64,000 nucleotides of DNA from Bacillota bacterium (GCA_023409535.1 JAEYGZ010000013.1:189966-253965), one strand, 5' to 3'; positions 43,266 to 52,283 are shown, numbered from the stretch's first letter. The notes: a model not told the origin generated them from the sequence alone. Translations and numbers: made by a program.

Positions 43266-44135
43266 TTATTTTACTTTTGCTTTTATTTTTGTTGCTGCCA
43301 TTTCTAACAGAATAACTGCAATTACAACAATGTAGGTAAGGTAACCCATCTCCCGAAGATCCAGGTAGAAATTGCCTGCCATGAACAGGTTGTAGCCGAT
43401 ACCGCCGGCACCAGCCGCAGCACCCATGGCAATGGCATTGGTGAAGTTAATCTCAAAGCGCATAAAGGTCCAGGACAGCATATAGCTTATGGACGAGGGA
43501 ACGATTGCCTGAAATACGATCTGCCAGAAGTTTGCACCGCTTGCTTTTAATGCCTCGATGGTTCCGTCATCCATTTCTTCAATGGATTCTGCATAAGCCT
43601 TGGTCAGATAACCGGCACTGTGAAAGGTAAGACCTGCGACGGCGGCGACACTTCCAAGTCCGGCGGATACGGCAAAGATTAATACCCATAGAATGGTGGG
43701 AACCGCACGGATAAATGCCACGACACTCTTAATAATAGCTGCGATTGCCGGATTGGCGATGTTTTTCGCGCATAGCAATGCCGCAAAGAATGCAATGACT
43801 GCTCCGGTAATGGTGGACAGGATTCCGAGACAGAAGGTGATAAGCAGCTGATATAAAATTCCTGTTGCCGTATCGTAGGTAAGCTTTGGCTGCATAAATA
43901 CAATTCTGATGTTGCGCAGCGTACTGCTGATGGCTTCTCCAACATTAATATCCTTATAGTCAAAGGTCATAAAACCATAGACCGTAACGAATACTAACAC
44001 AAGCATGGTAAGATTCACGGCCAGAGCACCTTTACTCTTCGCACCGGTTTTGATCTTACCGGAGGAGGTTTTGCTGATGTGCTGCTGCAGCTCAAAGCTT
44101 AAGGTTTGATTTTGCAGGATAGCTGTATCATTCAT
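43266..44135 (-). CDS. phnE: Phosphonate ABC transporter permease (second PhnE)
   Basis: 289 residues, about six helices. The permease signature is GTIEALKASGANFWQIVFQAIVP near 195. PhnE-type features include GITFxx-like FTNAIAMGAAAGAGGIGYNLFMAG. It overlaps the first phnE by 4 bases (ATGA). The two related permeases form the channel. Confidence 0.93.
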   Translation of the reverse strand: MNDTAILQNQTLSFELQQHISKTSSGKIKTGAKSKGALAVNLTMLVLVFVTVYGFMTFDYKDINVGEAISSTLRNIRIVFMQPKLTYDTATGILYQLLITFCLGILSTITGAVIAFFAALLCAKNIANPAIAAIIKSVVAFIRAVPTILWVLIFAVSAGLGSVAAVAGLTFHSAGYLTKAYAESIEEMDDGTIEALKASGANFWQIVFQAIVPSSISYMLSWTFMRFEINFTNAIAMGAAAGAGGIGYNLFMAGNFYLDLREMGYLTYIVVIAVILLEMAATKIKAKVK

Positions 44136-44938
44136 AATATTGCCTTTCTGATCTTACTTGAAATATTTTCAAGAACGATAACCACGATAACGATGGACAG
44201 GATTACTAGGCTGGCGGAAGCATAATCCAGGCGTTTGTAATATAAATCAAACATATAACCAATTCCGGTAGCAGTAAGAATTCCGATCAGTGTTGAGCTT
44301 CGGATATTTGTCTCGATCATAAACAGCACCCAGGTGATGATTTCAGAAAGGGAGGAGGGTACAATTCCCTGAAATACCGTCTGCATATAGGTGGCGCCTG
44401 AAGCGTGCAGAGCTTCCACACAATCCGCACTGACCTCGTCAATGGTTTCGATAAAGGTTCTGGTAAGCATTCCGAAGGTTGTGAAGAATAATGCGAAGAA
44501 CCCGGTCAGGATGTTTTGTCCAAAGGAGAAGAGCAGAAGAATAGCCCACACAACATCAGGTACATTCCGGAAAAACGCAGCAATGATTCTTACAATCCTG
44601 GCAAGGATGCCGTTGATCTTCGTGGTTTTGGAACCCATCAGACTGAAGAAAAAAGCGAAGATTGCAGCAACAACAGTAACTGCTACCGAGAGGAGAACAG
44701 TGTCGAAGAGTCGATCCAGAATTCTTGGAAGCCTTGTGAGAGATTTTTCATCCGGAACAAGATTGGTAACCACCCAGAGAACTGCCTTTGGGAAGGAGGT
44801 GATTCCGGCTGCGACATCATATTCGGTCAGGTAGGAGGCCAGAAAAAACAGCAGCAGTACGGTGAACAGTACCAGTGTATACATCCGTTTTCGTCGGGTG
44901 AAGATGATAATATTGTCGGGATTTTTTTTATTCTTCAT
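44132..44938 (-). CDS. phnE: Phosphonate ABC transporter permease (first PhnE)
   Basis: 268 residues with about six helices. Signature DCVEALHASGATYMQTVFQGIVPSSL; the end MIETNIRSSTLIGILTATGIGY is typical of PhnE. Start ATG 44938 lies inside the end of phnC (11-base overlap), with GAGGG upstream; longer in-frame starts would run far into phnC. It is the partner of the second PhnE. Confidence 0.92.
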   Translation of the reverse strand: MKNKKNPDNIIIFTRRKRMYTLVLFTVLLLFFLASYLTEYDVAAGITSFPKAVLWVVTNLVPDEKSLTRLPRILDRLFDTVLLSVAVTVVAAIFAFFFSLMGSKTTKINGILARIVRIIAAFFRNVPDVVWAILLLFSFGQNILTGFFALFFTTFGMLTRTFIETIDEVSADCVEALHASGATYMQTVFQGIVPSSLSEIITWVLFMIETNIRSSTLIGILTATGIGYMFDLYYKRLDYASASLVILSIVIVVIVLENISSKIRKAIL

Positions 44939-45716
44939 ATTCGGAAGCCCTCTCATCGGTGATAAGCTGGCCTTCATGGGATTGATAAATCTCATGAATC
45001 GTCTTTTTATCAAGCATGTCGGATGATCCGTCATATACTACATGGCCCTTGGTTATTCCGATGATCCTTTTTGAATATCTCATTGCTACATCAACCTGAT
45101 GAAGATTAAGGATGCAGGTGATTTTCATGGTCTTATTGATATCTGTCAGGTAATCCATAATAATCTTGGAGGAGTTTGGGTCAAGGGATGCAATGGGCTC
45201 ATCGCACAGAATAAGCTTTGGCTGCTGCATCAGTGCCCTGGCGATTCCCACACGCTGCTTCTGGCCCCCTGACAGCTCATCACAGCGCTTATAAGCCTGT
45301 TCCGTCAGTCCCAGCTTATCCAGGATGATAAAAGCCTGCTCCTTTTCCTTCTCCGTATAATGTCCGATGGCTCCGCTGAGGGTGGATTTGTACCCAAGTC
45401 TGCCATGAAGGACATTTTCAATGACACTCAGGCGGTTAACCAGGTTATAATGCTGGAATATCATGCCGGTTTTTGTTCTGACTTTACGCAATGCTTTTCC
45501 GGAGACGCCTGTGATGTCCTGCCCGTCGAATATAATTGCGCCCTGCGTTGCATCAACAAGACGGTTGATGCAGCGCAGAAGCGTAGATTTTCCTGCCCCG
45601 GAGGGACCGATGACGGACACAAATTCGCCTTCTTCAAATGATAACGTGACATCCTGCAGCGCTTTTGTAGAATTGTTATAAGTTTTGCTCACGTTTTTTA
45701 TCTCTAAGAATGACAA
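44928..45716 (-). CDS. phnC: Phosphonate ABC transporter ATP-binding protein PhnC
   Basis: 262 residues. Walker A GPSGAGKST, signature LSGGQKQRVGIARAL, Walker B LILCDEPIASLDPNSS, switch His in LNLHQVDVA. TKTGMIFQHYNLVNRLSVIENVLHGRLG is characteristic of PhnC. It is 12 bases downstream of phnD in the operon. Confidence 0.95.
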   Translation of the reverse strand: MSFLEIKNVSKTYNNSTKALQDVTLSFEEGEFVSVIGPSGAGKSTLLRCINRLVDATQGAIIFDGQDITGVSGKALRKVRTKTGMIFQHYNLVNRLSVIENVLHGRLGYKSTLSGAIGHYTEKEKEQAFIILDKLGLTEQAYKRCDELSGGQKQRVGIARALMQQPKLILCDEPIASLDPNSSKIIMDYLTDINKTMKITCILNLHQVDVAMRYSKRIIGITKGHVVYDGSSDMLDKKTIHEIYQSHEGQLITDERASEYEE

Positions 45717-45728
45717 TCTATGTTCCTC

Positions 45729-46883
45729 CTACTCCATTTCGCGGATCGGATTAAACCAGGCATCCTCTACGAGAACAAAATGCTCCTTGTCCGTTTTCTT
45801 GAACATTCCTACCTTGCCGGAGTCAGCAAGAACGAAAATCAGAGGATTGTTCGCAACGTCGTCCGAGGTAAAGAGCTCCTGTATCTTCTTGGTGTCATCG
45901 GCGCTTAAGGTCTCTGAATTGTAAGCAAAGGGTCCGTTTAAAACCGGAGTTGACTGGATAACAAAGCTCTGCTTGCCGACTAAGGTATCAAAAGGAGCGG
46001 AAGCATCTGCCTTTACTTCATATACGGCACCGGGCTTGTTAGCTTCACCTGCAACCAGATTCATATAGGTATTTAACTCGGTGTCACAGAAGGCTGCTAC
46101 CTCTGCCTTGCCGGAGAGAAGGTTTACGGCAGAACCCTGATGGGAACCGCCAAAGAGTACCTCAGAGAAGAACATGTCATCTCCGCCCTCTGCAAGATCG
46201 TCTACCGTGATGTCTTTCCATTCGTCAGTTGTGCTGAAGAAGGTTATGATGTTATTGGTGGGTACCTTGAAGCCTGAAGTAGAGCTGTTACTTACGAAGG
46301 AAATCTTCTTGCCCTGGATGCTGGCGATGGAATATTTATCGCCGTCCATATAATTGCTTTCCTGTCCCTTGTTTACGGAAAGCCAACTGTAGTAAATTGC
46401 GTCGTCTAAGGTACCCGAAGCACCAGAGTTAACAAATAAAGGCTGAACAGCTGCATTTTTGGTGTTTGCTTCAATATATCCCTGGGCGCCCATAAAGCAA
46501 ATCTGCGCGGTGCCGCTTGCAAGTGCTTCGATAGCGATGGAATAATCTGTGGTCAGCTTATGCTCTACCTTCTTACCGGTAGCTTGTCCGATTAATTTAG
46601 CGATTTCATCACGTGCAGGCTGATAATCTGCTGCGGATTCATTGGGATACCATACCAGGGTTATGGTTCCTGAGGCAGTATCTTCAGCTGCAGGTGTGCT
46701 TGCTTCCGGTGCAGGTGTGCCGGTTGCTGCAGTTGAACTGTTATCTTCGGTAGAAGTGGGTGCCGCGGTGGAGCTGTTATCGGGATTGCTTGTTTCTTCC
46801 GCTCCGCAGGCAACCAATGAAAATGCCATTGCAGTTACTGCGGTTAACGTAGTGATTGATTTGATGAGCTTACTGAATTTCAT
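45729..46883 (-). CDS. phnD: Phosphonate-binding lipoprotein PhnD
   Basis: 384-residue extracellular binding protein. Signal with lipobox SLVACG, then a Ser/Thr/Pro-rich linker. The domain starts TITLVWYPNESAADYQPARDEIAKLIGQATGK and contains ICFMGAQGYIEA and KISFVSNSSTSGFKVPT, as in PhnD. It is the first gene of the 13-gene operon read leftward, preceded by GGAGAG. Confidence 0.95.
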   Translation of the reverse strand: MKFSKLIKSITTLTAVTAMAFSLVACGAEETSNPDNSSTAAPTSTEDNSSTAATGTPAPEASTPAAEDTASGTITLVWYPNESAADYQPARDEIAKLIGQATGKKVEHKLTTDYSIAIEALASGTAQICFMGAQGYIEANTKNAAVQPLFVNSGASGTLDDAIYYSWLSVNKGQESNYMDGDKYSIASIQGKKISFVSNSSTSGFKVPTNNIITFFSTTDEWKDITVDDLAEGGDDMFFSEVLFGGSHQGSAVNLLSGKAEVAAFCDTELNTYMNLVAGEANKPGAVYEVKADASAPFDTLVGKQSFVIQSTPVLNGPFAYNSETLSADDTKKIQELFTSDDVANNPLIFVLADSGKVGMFKKTDKEHFVLVEDAWFNPIREME

Positions 46884-47165
46884 AAATTCTCTCCTTTTTG
46901 ATTATGTATTCCTCTATTCAGTTGTCACTTACGATTATAAAAGATGCAATGTAAAATCATCTAGTTCGTGTCCGTAAAACATATGTTAAATGTTTGGTGT
47001 AAAAGGAATTTACTTTTTGTTGAATATTTATGCAATTAATGTTGAAATGCCGGTGGAGAAAGCGTATGATAGGGATGAATTTATAAGAACGGCTTCCGGT
47101 GATTATTTATACACAGGAAGGAAGAAAGCCGATCTGCAGATACTTAAGCGGATACCGGGAATGGC
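46884..47165. promoter_or_regulatory. phn promoter region and doubtful small ORF
   Basis: On the minus strand -10 TATAAT (complement of 46934-46939) lacks a good -35. TTTTACA (complement of 46950-46956) and TTTTACG (complement of 46973-46979) are 23 bases apart, in keeping with a Pho box built on an 11-base repeat. On the plus strand 46990-47172 is an open 60-codon frame with no recognisable family and no clear RBS. Confidence 0.4.
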
Positions 47166-47211
47166 TTCTTAAGATAATCTTAAGGACTTAATAAGAGAAA
47201 AGCAGCATAAT
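47166..47211 (+). promoter_or_regulatory. vanRS promoter with putative VanR direct repeats
   Basis: TTCTTAAGATA (47166-47176) and ATCTTAAGGAC (47177-47187) are tandem 11-base repeats sharing TCTTAAG. A possible -10 CATAAT follows at 47206-47211. The same tandem motif stands before vanG (49097-49118), as expected for an OmpR-type regulator that activates both promoters. Confidence 0.6.
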
Positions 47212-47273
47212 AAATTAAGATTTTGTGATAATCTCACTATATATTTGTTACTATTCAGGGAGCTGGTAAGATC

Positions 47274-47972
47274 ATGATGGAGAAAATTCTGGTAGTCGAT
47301 GATGAGCAATCAATTGTCGATTTGATAGAAGTGTATTTACGAAATGAAAATTACAATGTATTTAAGTTTAATAATGGACAGGATGCTTTACAATGTATTG
47401 AGACCGAGGCAATTGATTTGGCGGTACTTGATGTGATGCTGCCAGATATGAGCGGTTTTGCGATCTGTCAGCAGATTAGAAAGAAGCATAATTTCCCGAT
47501 TATTATGCTCACGGCAAAGGATGAGGAGATAGATAAGATCACCGGACTGACCTTAGGGGCGGATGATTATATCACGAAGCCCTTCCGGCCTCTTGAGATG
47601 GTTGCCAGGGTAAAAGCCCAGTTAAGAAGATTTACGAAGTACAATCCGGTGGAAGCTGTTTCGGAGGAAAATGTAATCGTATTCTCCGGATTGGTTTTAA
47701 ATAAGGACAAGCATGAATGTATCCTGAATGAAAAACAAATTCCGCTTACACCGATCGAGTTTTCCATTCTGTGGGTATTGGCAGGCAACCGGGGCAGGGT
47801 AATACGGTCGGAGGAATTATACCTTGCGGTATGGGGCGATAAGTATTATACCAATAATAACAATACGGTAATGGTGCATATCCGGCATATCAGGGAAAAG
47901 ATGCATGATAATGCGGAGCGGCCGAAGTATATCAAAACTGTATGGGGGGTGGGCTATAAAATTGATAAATAA
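47274..47972 (+). CDS. vanR: VanR-like OmpR-family response regulator
   Basis: 232 residues. Receiver: ILVVDDEQ at the N-terminus, phospho-acceptor Asp in AVLDVMLPDMSG near 53 and KPF near 103. Winged-helix domain from about 135: LNEKQIPLTPIEFSILWVLAGNRGRVIRSEEL ... VHIRHIREKM ... IKTVWGVGYKID. It is followed immediately by a sensor kinase and sits before vanG/vanXY, so it is the likely VanR of this cluster. Confidence 0.88.
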   Translation: MMEKILVVDDEQSIVDLIEVYLRNENYNVFKFNNGQDALQCIETEAIDLAVLDVMLPDMSGFAICQQIRKKHNFPIIMLTAKDEEIDKITGLTLGADDYITKPFRPLEMVARVKAQLRRFTKYNPVEAVSEENVIVFSGLVLNKDKHECILNEKQIPLTPIEFSILWVLAGNRGRVIRSEELYLAVWGDKYYTNNNNTVMVHIRHIREKMHDNAERPKYIKTVWGVGYKIDK

Positions 47973-49059
47973 ATCCTTCCGTACCGAATTTATATTAGGT
48001 ACCCTGTCAAGGCTTGTCCGGAGTGCAATTATCACTACAATCCTCTATGCTTTAGCACTTGTGGCAGGATATTATTTTGTCACCAGGGTTATCATTTGGC
48101 AGCCTAGTGCGTTGTACTGGAATTTGAAGGAGCTGGAACAGTATGCTACGATTTTGATCCCATTGTTCTGGTTTTTTCTGATTCTGGTTATCATCTTTGT
48201 GCAATGGACCCGGACGGTAGGGTATATTGAAGATATAGCAAAGGCCAGCAGTAAGCTGGTGCTCCCGGAGGATGAACCGATCAAATTGCCGGTGCAGCTA
48301 AGAAGCATAGAAGACAGTATGAATCAGATTAAACGGACGGCACTTAAGAACGAGCAGGCTGCGAAGGAAGCAGAGCAGCGCAAGAATGATCTTGTGGTTA
48401 ATCTTGCGCACGACATACGGACTCCCCTGGCCTCGGTAATCGGGTATTTAAATCTGTTGGAGGAAGCTGTGGATATGCCGCAGGAGCAGAGGGCAAAATA
48501 TATCGGAATCACCCTGGATAAGGCTTATCGGCTGGAGCAGCTGATAGAAGAATTCTTTGAAATTACCAGATTTAATTTAAGCTCTATTGTGCTTAATAAA
48601 GGGAAAATTAATCTATCCTATATGCTTGCCCAGATTGCCGATGAATTCTACCCCATGCTGGCTCCCGGGGAGAAGCAGGTGGCTGTTCATGTACCCGGGG
48701 AGCTGATCTTATGGGGGGATGCAGATAAGCTATCCCGTGTATTTAATAATATCCTGAAGAATGCCATCGCCTATAGCTATGACAAGAGCGTAATTGATAT
48801 CACGGCTTATGCAGGGAAAGGGGAGGTAATCGTACAGTTTGCAAACAGCGGTGATCCCATTCCGCAGCAGAAATTGGAGACGATCTTCGAGCGGTTCTAC
48901 CGGTTGGATTCAGCCCGTTCTTCCCAGACAGGCGGTGCCGGTCTTGGCCTGGCCATTGCCAAGGAGATTGTAGCGGCACACGGGGGCACAATCTCGGCTC
49001 AGAGTGAAGACGGAAAGACCATCTTTACCGTACTTCTTCCCATGGGGTATGCGGAGTGA
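47962..49059 (+). CDS. vanS: VanS-like sensor histidine kinase
   Basis: About 365 residues: helices near 20-45 and 65-85 with a short extracellular loop, HAMP-like linker, DHp motif LAHDIRTPLASVIGYL with phospho-acceptor His, N-box VFNNILKNAIAYS and G-box SSQTGGAGLGLAIAKEIV. A TTG at 47962 preceded by GGTGGG is the likely start, overlapping vanR by 11 bases; an ATG at 47905 would overlap by 68. Short loop sensing fits VanS of VanG-type clusters. The ligand (glycopeptide or lipid II) is unknown. Confidence 0.85.
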   Translation: MINKSFRTEFILGTLSRLVRSAIITTILYALALVAGYYFVTRVIIWQPSALYWNLKELEQYATILIPLFWFFLILVIIFVQWTRTVGYIEDIAKASSKLVLPEDEPIKLPVQLRSIEDSMNQIKRTALKNEQAAKEAEQRKNDLVVNLAHDIRTPLASVIGYLNLLEEAVDMPQEQRAKYIGITLDKAYRLEQLIEEFFEITRFNLSSIVLNKGKINLSYMLAQIADEFYPMLAPGEKQVAVHVPGELILWGDADKLSRVFNNILKNAIAYSYDKSVIDITAYAGKGEVIVQFANSGDPIPQQKLETIFERFYRLDSARSSQTGGAGLGLAIAKEIVAAHGGTISAQSEDGKTIFTVLLPMGYAE

Positions 49060-49096
49060 TTTGATTTTACTCCGGTCTTAGGAAAATCATCAGCTG

Positions 49097-49144
49097 TTCC
49101 TAAGCTATTCTTAAGCTTTTCATAAATGAAAAATCAAATATAGC
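49097..49144 (+). promoter_or_regulatory. vanG promoter with putative VanR direct repeats
   Basis: TTCCTAAGCTA (49097-49107) and TTCTTAAGCTT (49108-49118) are tandem 11-base repeats like those before vanR. A possible -10 TATAGC lies at 49139-49144, twenty bases after the repeats. The expected start of transcription, near 49151, falls inside the left arm of the hairpin at 49144-49190. Confidence 0.6.
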
Positions 49145-49190
49145 CTGTCCGATTCCGGTAAAATATGTTTACCGAATCGGACAGGTTTTT
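49144..49190 (+). terminator. Terminator hairpin between vanRS and vanG
   Basis: CCTGTCCGATT and CCGGTAAA pair with TTTACCG and AATCGGACAGG (right arm 49168-49185) with a single bulge, followed by TTTTT. It ends 29 bases before vanG, which leaves room for the RBS only. Read-through from vanS would stop here; transcripts starting inside the left arm could not fold it. Confidence 0.82.
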
Positions 49191-49219
49191 CATTTATTAA
49201 TATAGTAAGGAGTCAACAT

Positions 49220-50269
49220 ATGAGACAAAAAACAATTGCGGTAATATTTGGCGGATGTTCAACGGAATACGAGGTATCTTTACAATCGGCGGCCTCGGTG
49301 ATAACAAATCTGGATCAGGAAAAATATCAGGTTGTTCTGATCGGCATCACCAGACAGGGGGAATGGCTGAACTATAACGGTGATTTACAGGGTATTCAGA
49401 ATGATACCTGGAGCAGTCATGAAGCCTGTGTCACGGCAGTGATATCACCGGACCGCTATACCCATGGGATTCTGGTACTGAAGGAGGGCAAGGTAACAAC
49501 AATTCCGGTTGACATTGCATTTCCCGTATTACATGGGAAAAACGGAGAGGACGGTACCGTTCAGGGACTTCTTGCCATGGCAGGTATTCCCTGTGTCGGA
49601 TGCGATACGCTGAGCTCGGCACTCTGCATGGATAAGGATATGGCTCATAAACTGGTTTGCCGGGAGGGAATAGAAGTGCCGAAGTCAGTAACCTTATATG
49701 AACCGGTACCCTATGGGGAACTGGCACAGCTGACCGGAGAGCTTCAATATCCTCTGTTTGTGAAGCCGGTCAATTCCGGTTCCTCTCTTGGCATCTCCAA
49801 GGTCTGTCATGCGGAGTATTTACCGAAGGCAATAGAAACTGCATTTCTGTATGACCGGAAGGTGATGCTTGAGGAAGCGGTCAGCGGGTTTGAGGTGGGA
49901 TGCGCGGTACTCGGCAACCGGTCGCTTATTATCGGAGAGGTTGATGAAATCGAGTTAACCCAGGGGTTCTTTGACTATACGGAAAAGTACACCTTAAAAT
50001 CCTCCAGGATTCATATGCCCGCACGAATTGATAATGATACCGCAAATCGCATTAAGAAGACGGCTGCGGCAATATATAAGACCTTAAATTGTTCCGGATT
50101 TGCCAGAGTGGATATGTTTCTGACGCCGGATAAGGAGATTATTTTTAATGAAGTGAATACAATACCAGGCTTTACCTCCCATAGCCGCTATCCCAATATG
50201 CTGAAGGGAATCGGAATGAGCTTTGAGCAGATTATAGAGGAATTGATCAGACTGGCGGTGCAGGCATGA
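49220..50269 (+). CDS. vanG: D-alanine--D-serine ligase, VanG type
   Basis: 349-residue ATP-grasp ligase making D-Ala-D-Ser for peptidoglycan with lowered vancomycin affinity. Typical segments: FGGCSTEYEVSLQSAASVI at the N-terminus, HGKNGEDGTVQGLLAMAGIPCVGCD, FVKPVNSGSSLGISKV, EKYTLKSSRIHMPARI over the omega loop, and FNEVNTIPGFTSHSRYP. The EYEVSLQSA start and omega loop match VanG/VanC-type rather than D-Ala-D-Ala ligases. The pair of genes downstream (vanXY, racemase) supports this. AAGGAG precedes ATG 49220. Confidence 0.9.
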   Translation: MRQKTIAVIFGGCSTEYEVSLQSAASVITNLDQEKYQVVLIGITRQGEWLNYNGDLQGIQNDTWSSHEACVTAVISPDRYTHGILVLKEGKVTTIPVDIAFPVLHGKNGEDGTVQGLLAMAGIPCVGCDTLSSALCMDKDMAHKLVCREGIEVPKSVTLYEPVPYGELAQLTGELQYPLFVKPVNSGSSLGISKVCHAEYLPKAIETAFLYDRKVMLEEAVSGFEVGCAVLGNRSLIIGEVDEIELTQGFFDYTEKYTLKSSRIHMPARIDNDTANRIKKTAAAIYKTLNCSGFARVDMFLTPDKEIIFNEVNTIPGFTSHSRYPNMLKGIGMSFEQIIEELIRLAVQA

Positions 50270-51030
50270 AGCAGCTGCGTTTTCGAAGGAATGATATATC
50301 AAAGGGGAACCTGATTTTAGTAAATCCGGCCCATCCCTATGCCGGAGATTTACCGAAGGACCAAGTGACTGCGGTTTGTACGAAACCGGCTCCTGTTTTT
50401 TTGGAAAGGCAGACTGCGAAGATGCTGGCAGAAGCAATCGCATCCGTGGGAGGCAGACAGGAGATTATTCCGGTCAGCGGGTATCGTACCCTGGAGGAGC
50501 AGCAGTCAATCTTTCATACCTCGCTTAGGGAGCATGGAGAGGAGTTTACACGCAGCTATGTGGCTATCCCGGGGTGCAGCGAGCATCAGACAGGTCTGGC
50601 GGTGGATTTGGCCAGAAACAGGAAGGAATTCGATGCTATCCGGCCGGATTTTCCGTATGTCGGTATTTGGGGCCAATTCCGTAATCATGCGGTTCAATAT
50701 GGGTTTGTTGAGCGTTATCCCGCCGGGAAGGAAAGGATTACGAAGATCGCACATGAACCGTGGCATTTTCGGTATGTGGGATATCCTCACTCGGAGCTGA
50801 TGCTGGAAGGCGGCTTAACACTGGAGGAGTATATGGACTGCCTTAAGAACTATCCTTATCAGGGTACCCATTACCATACCAGTCATCAGAATCGTAATTT
50901 TGAGATATTTTATGTACCGGTTTGTGATAATGAGGAAGCGGTGGCAGAAATACCCGATCAAGTACCTTATCAGGCTTCCGGCAATAATGAGGACGGTTTT
51001 GTGGTGACGCTGTGGAGAGAGAGGCTATGA
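50266..51030 (+). CDS. vanXY: D,D-peptidase/dipeptidase VanXY
   Basis: 254-residue zinc peptidase (VanY family) without signal peptide or membrane segment, as in VanXY of D-Ser clusters. Zinc motif SEHQTGLAVDLA gives His and Asp; EPWHFRYVG gives Glu and His. It removes terminal D-Ala from dipeptide and pentapeptide precursors so that only D-Ser forms persist. Its start overlaps vanG by 4 bases and its stop overlaps the racemase as ATGA. Confidence 0.9.
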   Translation: MKQLRFRRNDISKGNLILVNPAHPYAGDLPKDQVTAVCTKPAPVFLERQTAKMLAEAIASVGGRQEIIPVSGYRTLEEQQSIFHTSLREHGEEFTRSYVAIPGCSEHQTGLAVDLARNRKEFDAIRPDFPYVGIWGQFRNHAVQYGFVERYPAGKERITKIAHEPWHFRYVGYPHSELMLEGGLTLEEYMDCLKNYPYQGTHYHTSHQNRNFEIFYVPVCDNEEAVAEIPDQVPYQASGNNEDGFVVTLWRERL

Positions 51031-52172
51031 CGGAGCATTCAAAGGGGGTTCTTCAGGACCGGGCCTGGGTTGAAATCAATATGCGGAATTTACGTCATAA
51101 CGTAAAGGTAATAAAGGATGCACTTCCCGCCGGATGCGAATTCATGGCGGTGGTCAAAGCGAATGCTTACGGACACGGTGCTGCCAAGGTATCCTCTTAT
51201 TTAAATGAGATCGGTATCCGTTCCTTTGCCCTTGCAACGCTTGAGGAAGGGATCGGACTGCGTAATATAGGTATCAAAGGAGAAATTCTCATTCTTGGAT
51301 ATACCCCGGCTGAACGGGCTGAGGAACTGCACCGGTACCGGCTGACGCAAACTGCGGTTGATGTGCTGCATGCGCGGGAGTTAAACCGGTATGGAAAACC
51401 AATACGGGTTCACATAAAGATTGACACAGGTATGAACAGACTGGGAGAGGATTACCGTCATATCGATGCAATCGCCTCTGTCTTTGACTGTAAATGCCTT
51501 AAGATAACGGGGATGTTTTCCCATATGAGTGTACCGGACAGAACGGATACGGATAATGTATCATTTTCCCTTTCGCAGCAGGAACATTTTCATTATCTTA
51601 TAAGGAATTTGCAGGAAAGAGGGATTGTACTGCCAGGGCTGCACCTGCAAAGCAGTTATGGTATGATGAATTATCCGGGATTCAGCTATTGTTATACCAG
51701 AATTGGGATCGCATTATACGGTATCCTAAGTACTTCCGGGAATAAACCGCAAATTGCGCAGGAATTAAGACCGGTACTGGCTTTCAAGTCCAGGGTGGTA
51801 CTGGTTAAAACAGTCGGAGAGGGTGAGAGTGTCGGCTATGGCAGAAATTATGTGACGGAGAGAGAAACAAAACTGGCGGTTGTTTCCGTCGGTTATGCCG
51901 ACGGCTATCCCCGGAGTCTTTCAGACGGCCACAGCGATGTATTGATATGCGGACATCGTGCTCCGGTTCTCGGACGCATCTGCATGGACCAGCTGATCGC
52001 TGATGTGACAGGGATTTCTGAGGTGAAAAGAGGGGACACGGTTACGCTCATCGGCAGGGACGGAGAGGAAGAAATAACAGCCGAACAGGTAGCGGAAAAG
52101 GCCGGAACCATCACCAATGAACTGTTAAGCAGATTAGGCGGCAGGCTTAAGAGAAGCTATTTATATGAATAA
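51027..52172 (+). CDS. Soluble serine/alanine racemase, VanT-like without membrane domain
   Basis: 381-residue PLP enzyme of the alanine racemase fold: PLP Lys44 in MAVVKANAYGHG, SYGMMNYP, RIGIALYGI and second-domain SVGYADGYPRSLS with GRICMDQLIADVT. Known VanT proteins join this to an N-terminal multi-helix membrane (serine uptake) domain; here it is absent. It overlaps vanXY as ATGA, so it is the third gene of the operon and likely supplies D-Ser. It could equally be an alanine racemase recruited into the cluster. Confidence 0.88.
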   Translation: MTEHSKGVLQDRAWVEINMRNLRHNVKVIKDALPAGCEFMAVVKANAYGHGAAKVSSYLNEIGIRSFALATLEEGIGLRNIGIKGEILILGYTPAERAEELHRYRLTQTAVDVLHARELNRYGKPIRVHIKIDTGMNRLGEDYRHIDAIASVFDCKCLKITGMFSHMSVPDRTDTDNVSFSLSQQEHFHYLIRNLQERGIVLPGLHLQSSYGMMNYPGFSYCYTRIGIALYGILSTSGNKPQIAQELRPVLAFKSRVVLVKTVGEGESVGYGRNYVTERETKLAVVSVGYADGYPRSLSDGHSDVLICGHRAPVLGRICMDQLIADVTGISEVKRGDTVTLIGRDGEEEITAEQVAEKAGTITNELLSRLGGRLKRSYLYE

Positions 52173-52221
52173 GTACAAATTCCATGAGAGTAAAATTCAG
52201 TATAAGATCATGGCTGCTGAC

Positions 52222-52265
52222 AATCCCCCCGTCAAGTTGAATAAATTGACGGGGGGATTTTTGTT
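52222..52265. terminator. Bidirectional terminator after the van operon
   Basis: AATCCCCCCGTCAA (52222-52235) pairs with TTGACGGGGGGATT (52246-52259), a 14-base perfect stem, followed by T's. It lies between convergent genes (racemase to the left, ABC permease to the right) and can serve both. Confidence 0.9.
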
Positions 52266-52283
52266 CCAGGCTTGGGTGATGAG

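Noticed and set aside
46990..47172. 60-codon frame between phnD and vanR as a gene
   Set aside because: No family, weak initiation context, and it runs into the putative VanR repeats.
47905..47961. ATG 47905 as the vanS start
   Set aside because: It would overlap vanR by 68 bases and has no RBS; the TTG at 47962 has GGTGGG and gives normal spacing.
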